The notes below the pieces were generated by a model that ran no database searches, had not been told where the DNA came from, and worked only from the letters and a program-made list of their open reading frames with translations. Below are positions 28,551 to 38,559 of a stretch of DNA of 64,000 bases, one piece after another. Source of the DNA: Leptospiraceae bacterium (GTDB lineage: Bacteria > Spirochaetota > Leptospiria > Leptospirales > Leptonemataceae); assembly GCA_025059995.1 (NCBI GenBank), contig JANXCF010000004.1, positions 62,001-126,000 on the forward strand, read 5' to 3'. Both the position numbers and the translations under genes were made by a program. Positions within the stretch are counted from its first letter, which is position 1. Each line of letters starts with the position of its first letter.

Positions 28551-30902
28551 TCAATTCGATTTTTGATTGATTAGTTCAAGCCACTTTTCATTATATTTGT
28601 AAATGATATTTTGTGCTTGCAGACGTATTTCTCTACGATGTTCCCTATCCAAAGAAAAAATACTTTGGATGCTTAAATTTTCAAAAAACCATTTGTAGAG
28701 TTCTGGTATTTTTTTATGAATGTGCAACCCACCTGTGAGATTTTCCATGATTAATTGGGAATAATAAATAGCAAATTGGAATTTGATTTCTTCTCTCGAG
28801 AATAATCGAACTCGTTTTAATTCGCTTTCTTTTAAATCTTGAGATTGATAGATTTTGAGTAAAATTTCACGAAAGGTTTTTTTGGTAGTTCTATAGTAGA
28901 GAACATCTTCTGACAGACATTCAAAAACAAACTGTCCCAATGCGAAGAAAAAAGCAGGAACAACATTTTCTCGAATCCCAAGATAAATTCGTTTTAATAG
29001 TTCTGCATTATCTCCACCTATGGGGTAATACAATGTGTGTTTATCTTTATTGTACCAAGCTCCAGTTAAAATATAATGGGTTTCATCAACTCCTACTTCA
29101 CTAAAACTACGTTTTTCACCAATAATTTTGTTTTGAAACTCAGGAAAGTGTGATGATGGTATCTCTTTTATTGGATAACAAGAACCAGGAATGATCATAA
29201 TATACAAATTTTCTAAATTTTCAACTCCTCTTGCTTGTTTGATGATAGCACCTCTTCTGATTTCTCGAGAAGGTAAATCCTTATCAACTAATTGTGCCAG
29301 TTCTAACAGACATTCAACAACAATAGGGGTATTTAACTCAAGTTGAATGATTTCAGGTAAATCTTTTTGGATTTGAATCTGGTTTTTCCAAAGTTTAAGA
29401 ACAGGATTGAGTGTTAGAATCCCGTGTTTTTCGGTGTGCAAAAGGGAATAATCATTTGATGCCATTCGAATGGGTTTTAGTCTTTCCTGAATGATTTTTT
29501 TACAAAAATCTAAGATTTCTCTTTCTTGAAAGGGATTTCCAACTGTAAAATGATTTGGGATTTCATAGTGATTTCTATATTTTGGATTAGGTATAAACAA
29601 CTTCACTTCATTAAAAAGATTATTTTTGTAAAACTGGTAAATCTCGCTATTGATTTTGGAAAATTCTCGGATTTGATCCAAGATCTTTCTTTTTAAAGGG
29701 GATACTTCATATGAGTTATTAAAAACTTCTTCTTTGACTGAAGAAAAGAATTTAAAAAAATCATCTAAAGCTCGAATTTGATTTTCTTGGTGTTTTTGAA
29801 TGAAAAATTCTATTAGTTGATTGTGAAGTAAATCTAAGAATTCTGTTAATTTATAAATGGTATTAATCTTCTCTTGGATTAATTCTTCTTCTCTTGAGGT
29901 AGTAGCAAATTCCAGCACTTTTTCTTTTTCTAAAAATACAAAGTCTTTAGGTGAGTTTCGAGATTCATTGTATATTTTTTTTAATCTTTTGAGTTTTTCT
30001 TTGTTGATTTGAGCTTCTAGATAGTAGATTTTTCTCATGAATCTTTCAACTTCATTAGGAAATTGGGTATATTCGTTCAGAATATATAAGATTTTATATT
30101 TTGAGTCTATAAGTTGATTTTTTATTAAGAATTCAATGATTGCTTTTCTTTCAAAATATCCTAAAATATAGTTTTTTGTTTGCATTAATTGATATTGTAT
30201 ATTAGCAATCATTTTGTTTTGGATCAAAACGTTGGCATTTATTAATTTGGTTCTTAGAAATTCATTTAAGGTACCTTTTAAAAACTGAAAAAATTGCAAT
30301 TTATGTAATTCTTGAATTGATTCTCTAAGGTTTTCATATTGTTTCAACTTTTCTTCTTGTAATTTCCAAAAAGGTTCATAAGGTGATAGATAATCAATCA
30401 AATCTTTGGTTAAATCTTGTAGATATTCAGACAAATAAAAGATTCGCTTTCTTCTTTCATATTTTAATGATATTCGATATTCTTGGATGATCTTTTGTTG
30501 AATGTTATACGGAACATTTGACCATTCAGGATTCTCTGGAACTCCTAAATCTAAAAAGATTGAAGGTTTTATAAAATCTTTTATAAAGATGTTTTTATCA
30601 TTTAAAGAAAGGCTTCTTGCAATCATGATATCAATATATCTATACCAAAGATGATGGAATCTAAGGGAACATTCTTTTGAAAAATTTATCACTTTTTTAT
30701 CTAGGTCATGTTCATTTGATTTCCAATCGATGGGAACCAAAGGTTCTTGGAAAATTCCCCAGGAGTGAGAAAAGATATATTCTTCTTTGAATTCAATCGT
30801 CTTAAACTTTACTTTTCTTGGAACAAAGTATAAGCGTCCATCAATATCTTTGTGCAATCCAGCTTGCTTGTCTTCTTCAACGGCATCTAAAACTTCTTTC
30901 AT
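28551..30902 (-). CDS. Unknown 783-aa cytoplasmic protein
   Basis: I do not recognise a family. No signal peptide or membrane helix is visible. Residues 170-400 are rich in Lys, Glu, Leu and Ile and likely helical or coiled. The C-terminal third is more globular, with GSCYP, GEKRSFSEVGVDETHYILTG and LGIRENVVPAFFFALGQ, and is the best place to look for an enzyme fold. Its ATG overlaps the stop of the upstream HD-GYP-like gene (ATGA), so the two are made together and probably act together. Confidence 0.8.
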   Translation of the reverse strand: MKEVLDAVEEDKQAGLHKDIDGRLYFVPRKVKFKTIEFKEEYIFSHSWGIFQEPLVPIDWKSNEHDLDKKVINFSKECSLRFHHLWYRYIDIMIARSLSLNDKNIFIKDFIKPSIFLDLGVPENPEWSNVPYNIQQKIIQEYRISLKYERRKRIFYLSEYLQDLTKDLIDYLSPYEPFWKLQEEKLKQYENLRESIQELHKLQFFQFLKGTLNEFLRTKLINANVLIQNKMIANIQYQLMQTKNYILGYFERKAIIEFLIKNQLIDSKYKILYILNEYTQFPNEVERFMRKIYYLEAQINKEKLKRLKKIYNESRNSPKDFVFLEKEKVLEFATTSREEELIQEKINTIYKLTEFLDLLHNQLIEFFIQKHQENQIRALDDFFKFFSSVKEEVFNNSYEVSPLKRKILDQIREFSKINSEIYQFYKNNLFNEVKLFIPNPKYRNHYEIPNHFTVGNPFQEREILDFCKKIIQERLKPIRMASNDYSLLHTEKHGILTLNPVLKLWKNQIQIQKDLPEIIQLELNTPIVVECLLELAQLVDKDLPSREIRRGAIIKQARGVENLENLYIMIIPGSCYPIKEIPSSHFPEFQNKIIGEKRSFSEVGVDETHYILTGAWYNKDKHTLYYPIGGDNAELLKRIYLGIRENVVPAFFFALGQFVFECLSEDVLYYRTTKKTFREILLKIYQSQDLKESELKRVRLFSREEIKFQFAIYYSQLIMENLTGGLHIHKKIPELYKWFFENLSIQSIFSLDREHRREIRLQAQNIIYKYNEKWLELINQKSN

Positions 30903-32386
30903 ATTGGTGGCTTTCCATTTCCTGTGGATATTTCTCTTCGAGTCTTTCTTCCTTTAATTAGTTGAAATAGAGATTCATACAAGTCTGGATCGTAATCAGG
31001 ATTAACAATATATACTATTCTTCGGGTATCGTCCTGTAGGAGCTCAAAATGAGCGAAACGCCTATCCAATATAGCTGTCGAAAAATCAAAACCAGCAAAA
31101 TGTAACTTCGGAACTTTTTTTACTATAGGATTAATTGTTGCAAGTCGATCAATTCCAGGTCTACTGATATATCGATTGGTTGTAGTTATGATACCTGCCT
31201 CAAAGTAAGTTTTACCGCTTGCTGTAGTATTAGCCATCACAACGAAATCTCCTTCACGAAAGGCTTTTTTGTTATCAGTTAAGCTAACAGAAGTATAATC
31301 TAAAAACTCACGAAGTAAACGCTCTGGATATGTAAAATAAGAATTATTTACAATCATTTGGATAGCTCGTATTGGAGTAAAAGCCTTCCTCCAAGGAACA
31401 TCTGATGTTAATGAAGCAAACTCAGAAGAAACCGCTAAGATTGCAGCATCTTCATCATAAGGTATGTCTTCTGACAAAAATTTTAATTGAATTCTTATAT
31501 CATCTAATAGTGGTTTTTTGTTCAAATCAAACTTAAATCTCTCGTAAATCTTTTTTAATTCTTGAACTAAAAAAGATTTTGAAGGATAGTTATTAGTTCC
31601 AGGATCATACCTCATAGGTCTATGGTGATAAAGGATATTTCTTTTCACTTGATGACTAATACTTTGCTCATGAGCTATCAAAATATAAGATAATAATGGA
31701 TGAGTTCGTAAATAGTTCATATCTTTTTCACTTAAAGTAGAATCCTTTGGAATTACCATTTTTTGATAACCAACATCACACAAAAGAGCACTCATCATTA
31801 AGTGATTTACTCTTTGATAGAAAGTTCCATCATCTCTATAACCTTGTGCACTAACACCTCGAGTTTTCATTGCCATCGCAACAACGACTCTCTTAGTAGC
31901 GAGTTCTATTTCATACTCATTTTTGCTATCTGTCAAAAGTTCAATAATATTGATTAATCCATTTAAATAATCAGGATTACTTTCGAAATCCTTAAAGACC
32001 TGAGTTAACTTTTCACTTGTTCTTCGAACTTGGATTGAAGTAATAGCTGTTTTTCGCAGACTAGCAAGTATTTGTTTTGTTTCTAAAGTTAAGTCTCTTG
32101 CTGTTTTTTCTGTTAATAACTTTGTGTCTGTAAAACCTTCTGGGATCTCTCGAGTTTCCTTTTTTAATCCAAGAGTTTCACTATCATCAACATCATAGTA
32201 TAACTTCCCTTGCTGGGTATACCGAAATAATCTTTCAATTTCTACATCAGTTGCATCTTTTTTCTTGTAAATTATGATTTGTCCTTCTTTGTTGTAAAAA
32301 TGAACGGGAATTTCTTTCGTCTCTAAGATTTGCTGCATGATCTCGGGGGTAAAAGAAAATAATTTATATTCTTTTTTTTGTTCCAT
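30899..32386 (-). CDS. Divergent HD-GYP-like domain protein
   Basis: The 495-aa protein has a central region laid out like an HD-GYP domain: LLCDVGYQKMVIPKDSTLSEKD, then RTHPLLSYILIAHE, then ILYHHRPMRYDPGTNNYPS. The HD dyad reads Cys-Asp and the GYP loop is replaced, so several usual metal ligands are missing. The N-terminal 100 residues and the C-terminal 120 residues (FVVMANTTASGKTYFEAG onwards) are not recognised. It may be a non-catalytic c-di-GMP sensor or scaffold, which is inference. It overlaps the unknown 783-aa gene by 4 bp. The 246-bp gap upstream is AT-rich and contains no supportable gene. Confidence 0.7.
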   Translation of the reverse strand: MEQKKEYKLFSFTPEIMQQILETKEIPVHFYNKEGQIIIYKKKDATDVEIERLFRYTQQGKLYYDVDDSETLGLKKETREIPEGFTDTKLLTEKTARDLTLETKQILASLRKTAITSIQVRRTSEKLTQVFKDFESNPDYLNGLINIIELLTDSKNEYEIELATKRVVVAMAMKTRGVSAQGYRDDGTFYQRVNHLMMSALLCDVGYQKMVIPKDSTLSEKDMNYLRTHPLLSYILIAHEQSISHQVKRNILYHHRPMRYDPGTNNYPSKSFLVQELKKIYERFKFDLNKKPLLDDIRIQLKFLSEDIPYDEDAAILAVSSEFASLTSDVPWRKAFTPIRAIQMIVNNSYFTYPERLLREFLDYTSVSLTDNKKAFREGDFVVMANTTASGKTYFEAGIITTTNRYISRPGIDRLATINPIVKKVPKLHFAGFDFSTAILDRRFAHFELLQDDTRRIVYIVNPDYDPDLYESLFQLIKGRKTRREISTGNGKPPI

Positions 32387-32632
32387 ATATAAGCCTTACA
32401 TAAAATTTCATTATATTATCCTTTATCATCGTTTAATTTATTTACGTAAAAAATTTTTATTTCATACATGTAGATATAAACTTTTAGAATTCATTTATCA
32501 AATTATCAAAAAAACAAAAAGTAAAAAAATAACATTCAAAATCAATAAAAATTAATACATTAATGTTTTAGTCATGGAGATTGAACTTGACGTAAAAAAG
32601 TAATCGTTAGAACTCTCTTTAAATAATCTGAG

Positions 32633-34687
32633 ATGATAGGAAATTTTTTTTGGTTAATTTCCTTTTTTAAACATTATCGAATTCCATTAACTATTGGGTT
32701 GATCTTAGCCTTTTTTGTTTCTATCCTCAACGGGATTAGTTTGACTTTGTTTATCCCCTTGTTTGATGCTCTCGGTTCAAAATCACAGGAGTTTTATTTT
32801 CCCATAAGTGAAAAAGAAAGAAACCTACTTGAAAAAACAATAAGGATTTATCATGATGAAAACAACTCTAAAACATTTACGAATCAAAACGAAAAAGACG
32901 CAATCAGTAAAGGAACTCTACTTTCAAATGTGAAAAAAATAGATAAGGAACTATCGAAAGAATATTTATACTATCTAAATAAATTGTCTGATCATCATTG
33001 GAGCAAATTTACTCCCATCGAAATAATTCAACTTCAGTTAATAGTTAGAACCAAACTAAATATCAATATGATGGGTTTTAGTGCATTGAAGATTGTAATA
33101 CTGAGCTCTATCTTGATTTTTATTCTTTACATTCTAAAGTTATTGCTCCATTTACTTTCGATACGTTTCATTGCTGGTTCTGGATATAAAGTCATTCGAG
33201 ACATAAGGAAAATAATATACCAAAAACTTCACGAACTTCCCTTGCATTATTTTTACAAAGAAAAATCAGGTATATTGCTTAGTCGTTTAGTAAACGACAT
33301 TGAGTTTTTAACACCAATAATATCAAGTAATATAAGAGATACCATAACCAATATCTTCTACTTGATTACTCACCTCTTTTTACTCATTTATTTAAATTAT
33401 AAGTTTTTCTTAATTTCTATTCTCTCTTTTCCATTTATTCTATTTCCCATGATGTTAGTTCTAAAAAAAATTGGAAAATCAACAGAAAGAAGTCAAAATC
33501 TATTAGCAGAACTTTCATCAATTATGCAAGAATTTATAAATGGGATCAAAACAATTCGCTATTTCTCATTAGAAGATAGAGTCCTAGAACAGTTGAAACA
33601 AAAAAACCATAGGTTTACTTGGAGGAGTTTTAAGGAAATTTACTATTTAAAAATGGGACCGAACATCATTGAACTTACATCAACATTATATACTTTGTTT
33701 TTGATAGGATTGGGGATATATTACATAGATCATCAAAATTTCACTACGGGTGAGTTTTTTGCCTTTTTATTAACTACGTTATTCATAATTCGACCGATAA
33801 TCCAATTCTCCAGCATGATAGGGAAGCTCCAACAAGCTTCAACTATAATTCAAAGAATCAAAGAATTTCTTAGTATCCTTCCAGAAATCAAAGATCCCCT
33901 CAATCCAAAGATTAAAAAGCCCTTAAAGCATTATATCAGATTTGAAAATGTTTCTTTCCAATACCCAGGAACAGAACAGAAAGTTCTAGAAAATATCAAC
34001 TTTGAAGTCAAAGTAGGTCAAACTGTGGCAATTGTTGGAGAAAGTGGAAGTGGAAAATCCACCTTGATGGATTTGTTAGCTAGATTTTTTGATCCTACAG
34101 AAGGTAGAATACTATTCGATGGTATCGATATTCGAGAATTTCGTATAAAAGATCATCGTAGTCGATTTGGCATAGTTCAACAAGATACGTTTTTGTTTTA
34201 CGGAACCATTAAAGAAAATATTGCTTATGGTTCTCCTAATTTTTCCCTAAAAGAAATAGAAAAATCAGCAAGACTTGCGTACGTTCATGATTTCATTCAA
34301 TCTTTACCAGAAGGTTATGACACAGTGATTGGCGAGAGAGGTATCAATCTTTCAGGTGGTCAAAAACAAAGAATCGCTATCGCACGTGCCATTTATTACA
34401 ACCCAGAGATCTTAATTTTTGATGAAGCTACTTCAGCATTAGACCCTAAAAGTGAAAGGTTATTTCAAAGAGCATTAGAAAGACTTTTTAAAAACAGAAC
34501 GACTTTTATTATAGCTCACCGACTATCTACGATTGAAAAAGCCGATGTTATCATAGTTCTAAACAAAGGAAAAATCATCGATATGGGAACTCATGAAGAC
34601 CTGATGAATAAAACAGGTTTATATTCTAAGCTTCAAGAAATCAGCAGAGAAATACTTGTCACTTCTGAAATCAGAAAGGAGAATTAA
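32633..34687 (+). CDS. ABC exporter, MsbA-like, permease and ATPase fused
   Basis: In this 684-aa half-transporter the ATPase domain has Walker A GESGSGKST (469-477), signature LSGGQ (573-577) and FDEATSALD. The membrane part has six helices. It carries an unusual charged insert of about 85 residues (roughly 48-135) between helices 1 and 2, which would lie outside the membrane. The general type exports lipids or peptides and works as a homodimer. The response-regulator gene follows with no spacer at all (TAA then ATG), suggesting coupled expression. Confidence 0.88.
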   Translation: MIGNFFWLISFFKHYRIPLTIGLILAFFVSILNGISLTLFIPLFDALGSKSQEFYFPISEKERNLLEKTIRIYHDENNSKTFTNQNEKDAISKGTLLSNVKKIDKELSKEYLYYLNKLSDHHWSKFTPIEIIQLQLIVRTKLNINMMGFSALKIVILSSILIFILYILKLLLHLLSIRFIAGSGYKVIRDIRKIIYQKLHELPLHYFYKEKSGILLSRLVNDIEFLTPIISSNIRDTITNIFYLITHLFLLIYLNYKFFLISILSFPFILFPMMLVLKKIGKSTERSQNLLAELSSIMQEFINGIKTIRYFSLEDRVLEQLKQKNHRFTWRSFKEIYYLKMGPNIIELTSTLYTLFLIGLGIYYIDHQNFTTGEFFAFLLTTLFIIRPIIQFSSMIGKLQQASTIIQRIKEFLSILPEIKDPLNPKIKKPLKHYIRFENVSFQYPGTEQKVLENINFEVKVGQTVAIVGESGSGKSTLMDLLARFFDPTEGRILFDGIDIREFRIKDHRSRFGIVQQDTFLFYGTIKENIAYGSPNFSLKEIEKSARLAYVHDFIQSLPEGYDTVIGERGINLSGGQKQRIAIARAIYYNPEILIFDEATSALDPKSERLFQRALERLFKNRTTFIIAHRLSTIEKADVIIVLNKGKIIDMGTHEDLMNKTGLYSKLQEISREILVTSEIRKEN

Positions 34688-35101
34688 ATGAAAAAAACAA
34701 TTTTACTTGTTGATGATAACGATAAATATGCAAAGCTAATCCAAGAATATTTTGAACAAAGGGGTTATCGTTTAGAAAGAGCATACTCAGGTAAAGATGG
34801 TTTAAATAAACTACAAAATTTCGACATAGATTATTTTGACATGATTATCACCGATATCACGATGGAAAGTCAATTAGCAGGTTTGAATTTCCTTAAAGAA
34901 GCAAGAAAATTAGGTTTCACAGGGAAAATTATTATAGCCAGCACTGGACTTAATTACTCGATTGTTCTTTACCTAGCTCCAATTTTTTTAAATTCTTTGA
35001 AAGTTGATTATCTCATACCCAAAGATTCCATTTTGAAAAAAGACTTTAAGTTTTATGAAAACAAAATTTTTCCCACTCAAAAAAGTAAAATTGAGTTTTA
35101 A
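34688..35101 (+). CDS. Single-domain response regulator
   Basis: This 137-aa CheY-like receiver has the acidic pair Asp10-Asp11, phosphoacceptor Asp56 in MIITDIT, a Ser/Thr in IASTG, and the conserved Lys in LIPKDS. The region between the phosphoacceptor and the switch residue is longer than usual (SQLAGLNFLKEARKLGF). No output domain is present. It starts directly at the stop of the ABC exporter gene. No histidine kinase lies next to it. Confidence 0.85.
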   Translation: MKKTILLVDDNDKYAKLIQEYFEQRGYRLERAYSGKDGLNKLQNFDIDYFDMIITDITMESQLAGLNFLKEARKLGFTGKIIIASTGLNYSIVLYLAPIFLNSLKVDYLIPKDSILKKDFKFYENKIFPTQKSKIEF

Positions 35102-35174
35102 ATAAAAACAAAAAAAGTAGTTGAAAAAAATAAAGTAATTTTATATTAGTGATGAAAACTTCAGCACAAGAATT

Positions 35175-36284
35175 ATGTTTTCATTTCATTACAATCATAT
35201 AGGTTCTATCGTTAGGTTTTTAACTTTAACAGCTATAGTTTTTACATTTTCTTATTGTGCCACTGCGGTTTCTATCAAATTTCCTCAGTTTCCTGAAGGA
35301 ACAAAAGGACAGAAATTACGCTCTGTATTAGATGGAAAGAAAAAAGTAGCGGTAATAGCAAAGGAACCTCCACCAGCCATACGAAGAAGTTTTGATCGTT
35401 TAGGTTTAGCTTCTGAGCTTAATGAAACAATGAGAGCAGCAATGAAAACTAAACTCCAACAATACGGATATTATACTGTTCTTGATATTGATAGCAGAAA
35501 CGAAAGATATCAAGAATTAGCAAGAACGCAAACAGGTATTACTCAAGCACAAAAGCGTTTAGGATTGGAATTAGAAGTGGATCACCTTATATTTGTGAAC
35601 ATGACAGCCATTCCAAGGGTTGAATGCAAAGTGGAATTAATCACGGACGCAGTAGCTGCCGCAGCAGTAGCATTACAACTCGCATTGGCGGCTAGTGGGG
35701 TTGAAGTAAAAATAGACAATACAACAACGTCTCGTCCAACAGGTGTGCTTTACTTAACCGTATTTCTGGAAGGAACTATTGTAAATGTAGAAACAGGTAA
35801 ATCTATTAGTCATTCTGTTCAAAAGCCAGTAAGGTTAGCAAATCAAGCGGGTAATATTCAATGTCCTTCGGAATTAGTTGCTTTTAATCAAGCTCTTGAT
35901 TTAGCAACAACTGAGATAGCAAATGTATTATCACCACAAATCATTACATTAGATATACCACTTGAAAGTAAAGATAATGTAAAAATAGGTGACAAAAAAA
36001 TGATTAATCAATTGCTTGTTGATGGAATCCGCTGGATTGAAGCAGGAGATGTAGAACAAGCCATCAAATCATGGGAGGAAGCTTTAACCTACTCTGGTGG
36101 AACATCTAAGTCAGCTCTCTGGAACATTGCCATTGCCCATTGGTATAGCGGTAATATGGAAGAAGCACAAAAATATTTCGACCTTACTTTGAAAATTGGA
36201 GGACCTAACTTTTTTAACTCAGAAAAGCGTAGGATTTATGCTATTTTCAAACAAGAGAAAAGACGCATAGAAGAAGAGGGCTAA
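35175..36284 (+). CDS. Lipoprotein with TPR-like C-terminus
   Basis: This 369-aa protein has a hydrophobic leader ending in FTFSYC, a loose lipobox of the spirochaetal kind with Cys near residue 28. The middle (about 60-240) resembles the alternating strand/helix pattern of CsgG/LpoB-type periplasmic domains (KVAVIAKEPPP, LQQYGYYTVLDID, VDHLIFVNM), but this is a weak impression. The last 90 residues form two TPR-like helical pairs (AGDVEQAIKSWEEAL, SGNMEEAQKYFDLTL). It is predicted to face the periplasm or the cell surface. Its stop interlocks with that of the next, convergent gene. Confidence 0.75.
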   Translation: MFSFHYNHIGSIVRFLTLTAIVFTFSYCATAVSIKFPQFPEGTKGQKLRSVLDGKKKVAVIAKEPPPAIRRSFDRLGLASELNETMRAAMKTKLQQYGYYTVLDIDSRNERYQELARTQTGITQAQKRLGLELEVDHLIFVNMTAIPRVECKVELITDAVAAAAVALQLALAASGVEVKIDNTTTSRPTGVLYLTVFLEGTIVNVETGKSISHSVQKPVRLANQAGNIQCPSELVAFNQALDLATTEIANVLSPQIITLDIPLESKDNVKIGDKKMINQLLVDGIRWIEAGDVEQAIKSWEEALTYSGGTSKSALWNIAIAHWYSGNMEEAQKYFDLTLKIGGPNFFNSEKRRIYAIFKQEKRRIEEEG

Positions 36285-36715
36285 TTCATTTTTCTTAGAA
36301 TAAAGTTATCACTATAAATCTCGCATGTTTTGATAGGGTAGCAGATTTCTTGAATTACATTACTTTTGCCATTGATGTAATGATCATAAAAAGAAGCAAT
36401 AGAACCATTAGGCAATGCCATACAAAAGAAGTTCTGATCAAAATCAAAATGATAAATAGAACCATACAAAATGGGACTTATACCATCACGAAAATGTACG
36501 AGAAAAGTCATTTTGTAATGTTGTATCAATTCCTCCTCTGAGTAAGCTAATTTTACTTCATTGATTTTTAATCCTTTGATTTCTGCACATTGCATTGGTA
36601 TTTGGTTTTTATAAACTTTCACAACACCAAACTGATGAACCTTTTCTTTAAAAAAGAACGTGCAATAATTTATGAAAAATAAAACAAAAAAAATCATCCC
36701 GAAAGAGTTCTTCAT
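36281..36715 (-). CDS. Small hypothetical lipoprotein
   Basis: The protein has 144 aa from the ATG at 36713-36715. It starts with MKNSFGM and a hydrophobic leader ending in FINYC, a probable lipobox with Cys near residue 17. The rest is soluble and unrecognised. The open frame extends ten codons further upstream, but the chosen start gives a normal leader. It is convergent with the TPR lipoprotein (4-bp overlap) and divergent from the dGTPase gene. Confidence 0.6.
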   Translation of the reverse strand: MKNSFGMIFFVLFFINYCTFFFKEKVHQFGVVKVYKNQIPMQCAEIKGLKINEVKLAYSEEELIQHYKMTFLVHFRDGISPILYGSIYHFDFDQNFFCMALPNGSIASFYDHYINGKSNVIQEICYPIKTCEIYSDNFILRKMN

Positions 36716-36817
36716 AACGATAAATTTTTCTTTTTGAAAGAGCAATCAAGAGAAAACAATCATATTATTAAATTGTTGATTAAAAAAATAAATTTTGTTT
36801 TCATAGATAAAAAAGCT

Positions 36818-37969
36818 ATGAAGATTGAAGAATTTGAAGATCAATTTCTTGCACCTTATGCGTTAAAAAATACACTTCACGAAGGTCGATTTTATCAAGA
36901 ACAAGAGGATCCTTACAGAACCAATTTTCAAAGAGACAGAGACAGAATCATTCATTCGAAGGCTTTTCGTAGACTTGGCTATAAAACCCAAGTTTTTGTC
37001 AACAACAAAGGCGATAGCTTTCGGACAAGGTTGACACATAGTATAGAAGTAAGCCAATTATCAAGATCCATTTCGGGAATGCTGAAACTAAATAAAGATT
37101 ATGCTGAAGCAATTGCTTTAGCTCATGATATAGGTCATCCTCCATTCGGTCATCAAGGTGAATCTATATTAGATAAAATCATGGAAAATCACAATGGCTT
37201 CGAACATAACAAACAAAATCTAAGAATTGTGACAGTTCTCGAAGATCGATATCCTTACTGTCGAGGTCTTAATTTATCCAAAGCAACCATCAAAGGTCTG
37301 ATGAAATATAATAAAATCTATGAAGAAGATACTCATCTAAAAGAACTTTTTGAAGAAAAGAAAAATCAATTTCCACCTTTGGAATGGGTAATCGTCGATA
37401 CTTGTGATCGGATTGCTTACCTACATCATGATTTAGAAGATGGTATCGACTCAGGATATTTAATCTTGGACCAAGTTCTGGAATTGGAATACTGGAAAAA
37501 CATTTATCATTACTTAGAAAAAGAATGGAATACAAAGTTCACAAAGGCAAGAACTTCATATAAAGTGAGAATGATGATAAGACATTCATTGAATCTTTTC
37601 ATTAGGGATTTCGTCGAAACTTCAAAAAAAAACTTAGACTCCCTGCAATTAGGATCTATTCAAGATGTGTATTCCTTGCAGAAAAAACAAAATCCCGTTA
37701 GAAACTCAGATGAATTTCGACATATTTCTGATACGATTTTTGAATTTTTAAAGAAAAATCTTTATTATCACCCAGAGATTGCTTTGATGGAAAGAAAAGC
37801 TGAAAAAATCCTAAAACTACTTTTTGAGGAATTTTTAAATCATCCCAAAATGCTTCCAATTCAGTATCAAGAAAAAATTCTCGAATTCGGTATTCATCGA
37901 GTTGTATGCGATTACATCTCTGGGATGACAGACCGATACGCCATCAAGTTATACAAAGAACTTCGATAA
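36818..37969 (+). CDS. dgt: dGTPase-like deoxynucleotide triphosphohydrolase (HD family)
   Basis: The protein has 383 aa from this start. It has the N-terminal family motif DRDRIIHSKAFRRLGYKTQVF, the first HD histidine in TRLTHSIEVSQLSR and the metal-binding HDIGHPPFGHQGE (His103-Asp104). Together these place it in the dGTP triphosphohydrolase family, which cleaves dNTPs to nucleosides plus triphosphate. The start at 36818 gives a normal family N-terminus; 28 codons of open frame lie upstream. It belongs to the shorter family members, so the symbol is indicative only. Confidence 0.85.
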   Translation: MKIEEFEDQFLAPYALKNTLHEGRFYQEQEDPYRTNFQRDRDRIIHSKAFRRLGYKTQVFVNNKGDSFRTRLTHSIEVSQLSRSISGMLKLNKDYAEAIALAHDIGHPPFGHQGESILDKIMENHNGFEHNKQNLRIVTVLEDRYPYCRGLNLSKATIKGLMKYNKIYEEDTHLKELFEEKKNQFPPLEWVIVDTCDRIAYLHHDLEDGIDSGYLILDQVLELEYWKNIYHYLEKEWNTKFTKARTSYKVRMMIRHSLNLFIRDFVETSKKNLDSLQLGSIQDVYSLQKKQNPVRNSDEFRHISDTIFEFLKKNLYYHPEIALMERKAEKILKLLFEEFLNHPKMLPIQYQEKILEFGIHRVVCDYISGMTDRYAIKLYKELR

Positions 37970-37971
37970 AA

Positions 37972-38559
37972 TCAATTTTTTACAATCAAAGCAATTGCTT
38001 GTTCGGCAAATAAATTGGGAAACCAACGAACCTCTCCATGTTTATCAAAAAAAGCTTCTTTGATAATTTTAAATTTACGTTCCTGACAAAAATCATGAAA
38101 ATCTTTAATTGAAAAAGAATGAATATTTGGTGTCTTATACCAAGGAAGTGGCATAGATGGAGTTATGGGGGTTCTTCCCAAAAACATCAATTGATATCGT
38201 ATAAACCAGTGGGCAAAGTTACTATAAGCGATGATGAGATTTTTCCCAACTCGAAATACCTCATCTAAGATTTTGTTAGGATCTTTGAGCTCCTGAATGG
38301 TTCCTAAAAGTAAAATAAAATCAAAAGACAAATCATCATATTGATCTAAACCATCCATGATATCACCTTGATGCACGACAAGACCTTTTTGGATGCACAA
38401 AGATACATATTCGGGGTTGATTTCCACACCTTCGCCAATAACGTTTTTTTCAACAATCAGCTCTTTCAGAAAGGTACCATCTCCGGTTCCTAAATCCAAA
38501 ACCTTTGATTTTTCGGGTATCCATTCTTTTACTCTTTTGTAGAGGGATTCATAGAGCAT
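37972..38559 (-). CDS. metW: MetW-like methyltransferase-fold protein
   Basis: The 195-aa protein begins MLYESLYKRVKEWIPE and has a SAM-binding glycine motif LDLGTGDGTFLKEL, then GVEINPEY and VHQGDIMDGL. These are the usual marks of MetW, which associates with MetX in methionine synthesis. The start at 38557-38559 overlaps the end of metX by 11 bp; a longer open frame would overlap by 68 bp and add a leader absent in the family. It is the last gene of metY-metX-metW. Confidence 0.9.
   Translation of the reverse strand: MLYESLYKRVKEWIPEKSKVLDLGTGDGTFLKELIVEKNVIGEGVEINPEYVSLCIQKGLVVHQGDIMDGLDQYDDLSFDFILLLGTIQELKDPNKILDEVFRVGKNLIIAYSNFAHWFIRYQLMFLGRTPITPSMPLPWYKTPNIHSFSIKDFHDFCQERKFKIIKEAFFDKHGEVRWFPNLFAEQAIALIVKN

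Noticed and set aside
32387-32555. Possible small basic protein on the plus strand reaching into the gap before the ABC exporter
   Set aside because: Its 5' half is antisense to the HD-GYP-like gene, it lacks a ribosome-binding site, and its composition looks like translated AT-rich spacer.
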